A stretch of DNA of 64,000 nucleotides from Gerris lacustris. Lineage: Eukaryota > Arthropoda > Insecta > Hemiptera > Gerridae. The notes under the pieces were generated by a model. That model searched no databases. It saw nothing but the letters and a program-made list of their open reading frames with translations, and was not told the origin of the DNA. The stretch spans positions 58,093,307 through 58,157,306 of the forward strand of contig OX578276.1 of NCBI GenBank assembly GCA_951217055.1, read 5' to 3'. The translations under genes were made by a program, and so were the position numbers. Positions within the stretch are counted from its first letter, which is position 1; each line of letters starts with the position of its first letter. Positions 59,688 through 64,000 of the stretch are shown one piece after another.

Positions 59688-60130
59688 CTCCCGAGCTTAC
59701 CAAAGGTAACGGAAGATATCAGATCGTTCAGAAGAACGACATTTTTTTTTGTCTATTTTTTTAAAACTTCCAAGACAGAAATTCGTTTCAGATATTAGCG
59801 GATATTTTTGGTTCCGTGTCTGTCTGTCTGTCGGTCTATCGCCAAATTTTTGTAAACCAACATATCTTAAGAAATACCTACAAGCCCGATTTTCCAATTA
59901 CAACATTACAAGCAAGATTTCCAATTTTTAAAAATTCCAAATTTTGTGTGCTCACAAGTGCAATGATACAAAATGTTTATTTTATTTAAATTTGGAGTGG
60001 GGTATCAAAATAAAGTTACTGAAGAGTATATTAGAAATATATAAATATGATTTTTTATGACTAATGTGCTTTTTACAGCCAATATTTCGTTTTTAGTGCC
60101 AAAATGTTTGACAAAAAAAATGTCTAACCC
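59688..60130 (+). repeat. interspersed repeat B, copy 4
   Basis: CCGAGCTTACCAAAGGTAAC, then AACTTCCAAGACAGAAATTC, then CTGTCTGTCTGTCGGTC, then GGAGTGGGGTATCA as in the internal units at 41.0-41.7 kb. This copy links repeat B to the 40808-41783 element. Confidence 0.65.
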
Positions 60131-60344
60131 CCAACCACCCTATTTAACGGCTAGTCCTAATATTTTGAAATAATTCATGCTAATTACTCAACTTAATTAT
60201 TTAAACTTATGCTAGAGCGAAGAAAATTGCGAGAAAAAATTAATTTAACGTTTTATCGGTACTCTAGTCTCCATACTCTACACTATTTTTTTGTTTTTTG
60301 TTTGTTTTTAGGGTTATCCATTTAAATTTGTTTAGATTGCTGCC

Positions 60345-60445
60345 GAGCTCACCGAAGGTAACGGAATCTATGTGATCGTTCTGAAGAACGAAACTATTTT
60401 ATGTCTACAATCTAAAAAATTCCAAGACAGAAATCCTATCTGGAC
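60345..60445 (+). repeat. interspersed repeat B, copy 5 (short)
   Basis: CCGAGCTCACCGAAGGTAAC, GAACGAAAC, then AAAATTCCAAGACAGAAATC. It breaks off before the CTGT run. Confidence 0.6.
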
Positions 60446-60872
60446 CGTCTGAGCTCTTTTATGCTAAATTGATACTTGATCAAATCAATTTTTACTGATT
60501 AAAAAAACGGGGGAAACAATTAACCAAATTAGAAAATAATGGCTTGTAAAGGTACGAAATCAATAAAGTACGTGATAGGATGTGAGGAAGCTATGTGCCA
60601 CACTAATTGGCGGTATATTATTATTTAATTTTTATATACTAAAATATTATATCAGCATATAGCCTAATAATCTAGGATACCCTAAAAAGTGCTTGGATGC
60701 AAGTACTTTCCTGTGTTTATTTTTTTATTTTTTTTAATGTTCTGTTATATCTACATCTTACTATTACTTAATTTTTATTAAATATTATTTGTTTTAATTA
60801 GCTTATGAGCGCCTTTCTTGTGGCTAAAGCTGTAGATGGCTCTTAAGAAATGTGTGTATATATGTATAAATA

Positions 60873-61288
60873 CAGGGTGGGCCAAAAAGCACTTTTTTGA
60901 AAACTTATAGCTCAGCTTCTGTAGTAGATAGAGATAAAGGGTTTGCGGGGTCTGAAAACTACATTCTTCTACATTAAATTTCATATCTATAACTTTAAAA
61001 ACTATTGGGTAAAAGCCATGAAATAACGGTTTGTAATGAGGTCTTAAAATAAAGTAATTTATGTTATCAAAACCATAATACCAGACAAGATCACTGGACA
61101 ACGACTTTTTTTAAGGCCCTATTTCAAACCGGAATTGCGTGGCTTTCATCCAATCGTTTTTAAAGTTATAGATATAACTTTAAAGTAGAAGAATGTAGTT
61201 TTCAGACCCCGCAAACCCCATATCTCTATCTACTACAAAAGCTGAGCTATAAGTATTCAAAAAAGTGCAGTTTTTTTGGCCCACCCTG
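60873..61288. mobile_element. palindromic MITE with CAGGGTGGGCC ends
   Basis: CAGGGTGGGCC at the left is mirrored at the right. Arms of about 140 bp follow, with AGCTCAGCTT, AACTACATTCTTCTAC and AACTTTAAAAAC shared. TA precedes the left end, TT follows the right. Its ends resemble those of the giant foldback at 47115-49693 (TAGGGTGGGCC), but no 8-bp duplication is clear here. Confidence 0.75.
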
Positions 61289-61289
61289 T

Positions 61290-62200
61290 TAATATATGGT
61301 GTTCGTTTGTGGGTTTCTGTTAGTGAATGGCCTTCAGATTTTGTGATCTGAGGCTAAGGTGAGCAATTCATTTCTTCTAAAAATGTATGTTAAAATAAAT
61401 TTTAATTAAGTAGGTATAAGTTAAATAAATGATTGTGTGAAAATGATAGATGAATTATGAGCGTAGAAGGTTGGAAATAATATGGGACTATTCATTAGTG
61501 GCTAATTGACATTTGAATACCATCCAAATTTAATAAAATGTAAAATTATTCATTCAATAGATTATGATGATACATTACATATTTGTTTTCTGACTTCTAA
61601 TCTATCCTTAACTCAAAGCAGCTTGTTTGAGACGCTCTCTTTGGAACCCAACTACGAACAAAATTAATACCAGATATGGGAGACATGTTCCATAATAAAC
61701 CAGCAATATTAACTCCAAAATTCTCCCAAATTAATTGAAATACAATACTATCTATTATTAAAACAGCGGTTTTGAGATCAAAGCTTTAAGGAAACATGTA
61801 AGTTGAAGGCTTTAATATTATTAATTCATGATACAGAATTAATAGAGTTATCCTAATTATAAGGTATTTCTGTCTTGTCGAATAAATGTAATATGTTATA
61901 GGTTGTTATTATGACACCTATAAATAGTTCTTTAATCCTTCTAAAATCATATTTTCATACAATTATCTAATTAATTTTATCACGTCACAATTAAAACACC
62001 GTATTTTAATTATATTTGACATTTTTTTTCTTTTTTTAAACTAATTAACTTAACAACACAAAGTTTTGATTATCTAAACGTTTACACTTTCTTCATTAAG
62101 TGAAGTATTAATTAAAAAGCTGCACTAACTAATTTGCTAGATGGTAATAATAGTTGCTTTTTAAATTATGTAAAACATGCATTTGAAAATGAGAAATGAT
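61290..62200. other. no recognised gene
   Basis: AT-rich. 61440-61560 shares words with 22380-22600 (GAAGGTTG, CATCCAAATTTAAT), so it is probably part of an old repeat. Confidence 0.4.
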
Positions 62201-62218
62201 TAAATTATTAAAACTATA

Positions 62219-62244
62219 GCTGTCGGCCTCTCGGCCATCATCAG
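62219..62244 (-). ncRNA. degenerate hammerhead-like motif
   Basis: On the - strand CTGATGA is followed by TGGCC-GAGA-GGCC and GACAGC. The stem II hairpin is good, but GAAA has become GACA, which should abolish activity. Confidence 0.35.
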
Positions 62245-62264
62245 TGCCTACAATAACAATATAA

Positions 62265-62460
62265 AAAAATCGGGTACGGGGTACCTCGGAACTTTTCCTC
62301 ACTTCAGAGGCCACTAAAGTGGCCTCTCCTGCTGCTTCACAGCAGGAGGAAACAGCATTGGACGTGGTCAGTACTTAGATGGGTGACCGTTCTGAACTGA
62401 CTGATTTATTATCATTCTAAAAAAAACCTTATTTTTAATACTTTATATTTTATTTAATTA
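62265..62460 (+). repeat. SINE-like repeat carrying a 5S rRNA segment
   Basis: GTACCTCGGAACTTTTCCTC and ACTGATTTATT with AAAACCTTATTTTTAATAC match 4330-4445. Between them is an extra piece whose last part (62351-62389) reads AACAGCATTGGACGTGG then TCAGTACTTAGATGGGTGAC, close to residues of the internal promoter half of animal 5S rRNA. This is either a 5S-derived SINE or a 5S pseudogene fused to a repeat. Confidence 0.6.
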
Positions 62461-62461
62461 T

Positions 62462-64000
62462 TTGAAGTTTGGCGGTATTTTGAAAGATGTAAACAAACTT
62501 TGACGTCATCAAAATTATCGCAATAATAAATAATTATATTCGCTTATAACTTTTAAACTAATTAATGGAATTTCATCGTTTTTTTTTTTTATATTTGTTC
62601 CTTAATTTTTTCCTGTTCCAACGATATGCTATAATGTCAAAAACCTATTTATACTTTCGGTATTATTAACCGTCAAAGTTTAAAAATTCAAAAATTGATA
62701 ACTTCAAAATGGCGGTGAATATTAAAATGAAACTTGGTGGGCTTGTTTTTCATACAGAGAGGTACACTCGTGTTAAATTTCAACTCGATCAGGACCATTT
62801 TCGATTTATTACGATTTTTTTTAATTTTTGCTGACTCAGCAAACTGGGTTCAAGATGGCCGAAGAAGTTAATTTTCTGGGCGGCACCACTACAGGTAATG
62901 ACTGATTTTTCTGCCAAGTTTCAACTCTCTAGGTTAAATACCTTAGGCGCTACGATGATAACACACACATAGAGACCTCATGCTGAAAACCACTCAGGAG
63001 GTCTTAAAAACACCTAAAACGGATAATTCTGTTGAAATCTCGGAAAAAAAATGTTTGGTGAAGACAATACTTTTCCTAGTGTAGGTAGTGAGGAAAAGTT
63101 AAAAAATAGTCGGCTTCTCGTATATTATTATTCTACTGACATCAACTCCACTTGTACTCTTATTCTTCATTAAATATTATATTTATACAAGCATAGAAAA
63201 TGATAGAACACTACTTAGTTAATTAAAACTATATAATTTCTTGTAAGAACGAAAAATAACAAAACTATTTTTTACTCAAATAATGTTCAACAGGTGATTG
63301 TTTACCTTTCGTTTTCGATCAATATCTTGGGATATAAGTATATGTATTTATATTTTAAATAAATAAAATGTTGGAACCTGTTTTGATAAATGATTTTTTT
63401 CATGTTTTTATTTTTTGACTTTGGGAGTTCCGTCCCATAATGTGGAGGACAGAATTTTCTTATCATGTTTATAAAATTTAATCGAAATCGGCCCATTAGT
63501 TTGGCTCTAAGCGTCTGTAAATTCTACTGAACTGATTAAATACAGACATTTCGGGCTGAAGTGAATAATTTTTAACTATTATATACTACATTTATGAGAA
63601 AAAATAAACAATTTTGTGGAACATTAGCAAAAATAGGATAGGCACCTTTTAAAGGTCTTTTCGAGCCTATAAATACACCTGCATAAATAATAATTATATC
63701 CCCAACTAATATTTCTAATCTAACACTACTTATTTATCATTCCTAAAATTTAATTTTGATCCCCGAAATTAATAGTTAAATTAAACATTCCAGCAATTCA
63801 CAATGATTACTGTACAAATTAGATAATTTGACAATTACATATTTTGAATCCACTCCGTTGATCCTAGATGACATAGGGTTCTATAGTTCGGAGCATGAGG
63901 GCCTTGTTACTTCAATTTTTATATTGTGGGTCCAATTATAATAGTATATGTTATGTCAATTACTTACCACCTAGTTATCACCCTAGGCTAAGGATAGGTT
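62462..64000. other. no recognised gene; repeat tails
   Basis: 62500-62960 has words like CAAGTTTCAACTCT and TTCAAGATGGCCGAAG seen in tail-type repeats, and GTGAGGAAAAGTT at about 63090 is the mirror of AACTTTTCCTCAC at 62290. 63440-63520 is a weak relative of repeat A (AATCGAAATCGGCCCATTAG). No ORF is supported. Confidence 0.4.

Overview
The window is AT-rich animal DNA with spliced genes, long TA microsatellites, Penelope-like retroelements and many small DNA transposons. An arthropod or another invertebrate (possibly a crustacean) fits best, but the species cannot be named from the sequence. I find no convincing host protein-coding gene. Almost everything recognisable is a mobile element or a relic of one, so the window is probably intergenic or inside a very large intron.

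The main object is a DNA transposon of about 15 kb at 2803-17765. It has perfect 12-bp terminal inverted repeats (CACGGAGAAAAA), a 2-bp target duplication (TG), and arrays of short GTGTT/AACACT/AACTC words just inside both ends. It carries two genes on the + strand. The first is an intact eight-exon gene (6232-11190) for a 580-residue protein with a SAM-like N-terminus. The second, 197 bp downstream, is a zinc-finger transposase of the CACTA/EnSpm type (11388-13845), broken by one extra base in an A10 run. Younger insertions sit inside it: a piggyBac-like element (14668-16354) that itself contains a hAT-like MITE, a mariner-like MITE, TA microsatellites and a long hairpin.

From 17.8 to 44 kb there are scattered repeats: three tails of one B-box-bearing repeat family, five copies of a CTGT-rich repeat, MITEs of pogo, Mutator, hAT and Harbinger type, and remnants of Penelope-like elements. 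One nested pair is clear: a hAT-like MITE at 34762-35335 inside a Harbinger-like element at 34534-36112. At 31.6-32.1 kb a palindromic element contains hammerhead-ribozyme-like cores on both strands.

From 44 to 50 kb there is a 5'-truncated Penelope-like element (reverse transcriptase end plus GIY-YIG nuclease) between inverted pseudo-LTRs. It has a 15-bp target duplication and is nested in a TA-flanked inverted-repeat element. Next to it is a giant foldback of 2.6 kb with 1.1-kb arms, hAT-like ends and an 8-bp target duplication.

From 50 to 64 kb there is a decayed gene of unknown family with frameshift and stops (54.8-55.75 kb), a tandem array of 150-bp units, a head-to-head pair of tRNA-derived SINEs, a palindromic CAGGGTGGGCC element and a SINE-like repeat containing a 5S rRNA fragment. 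The recurring theme is self-folding elements and hammerhead-like motifs tied to Penelope-type retroelements.
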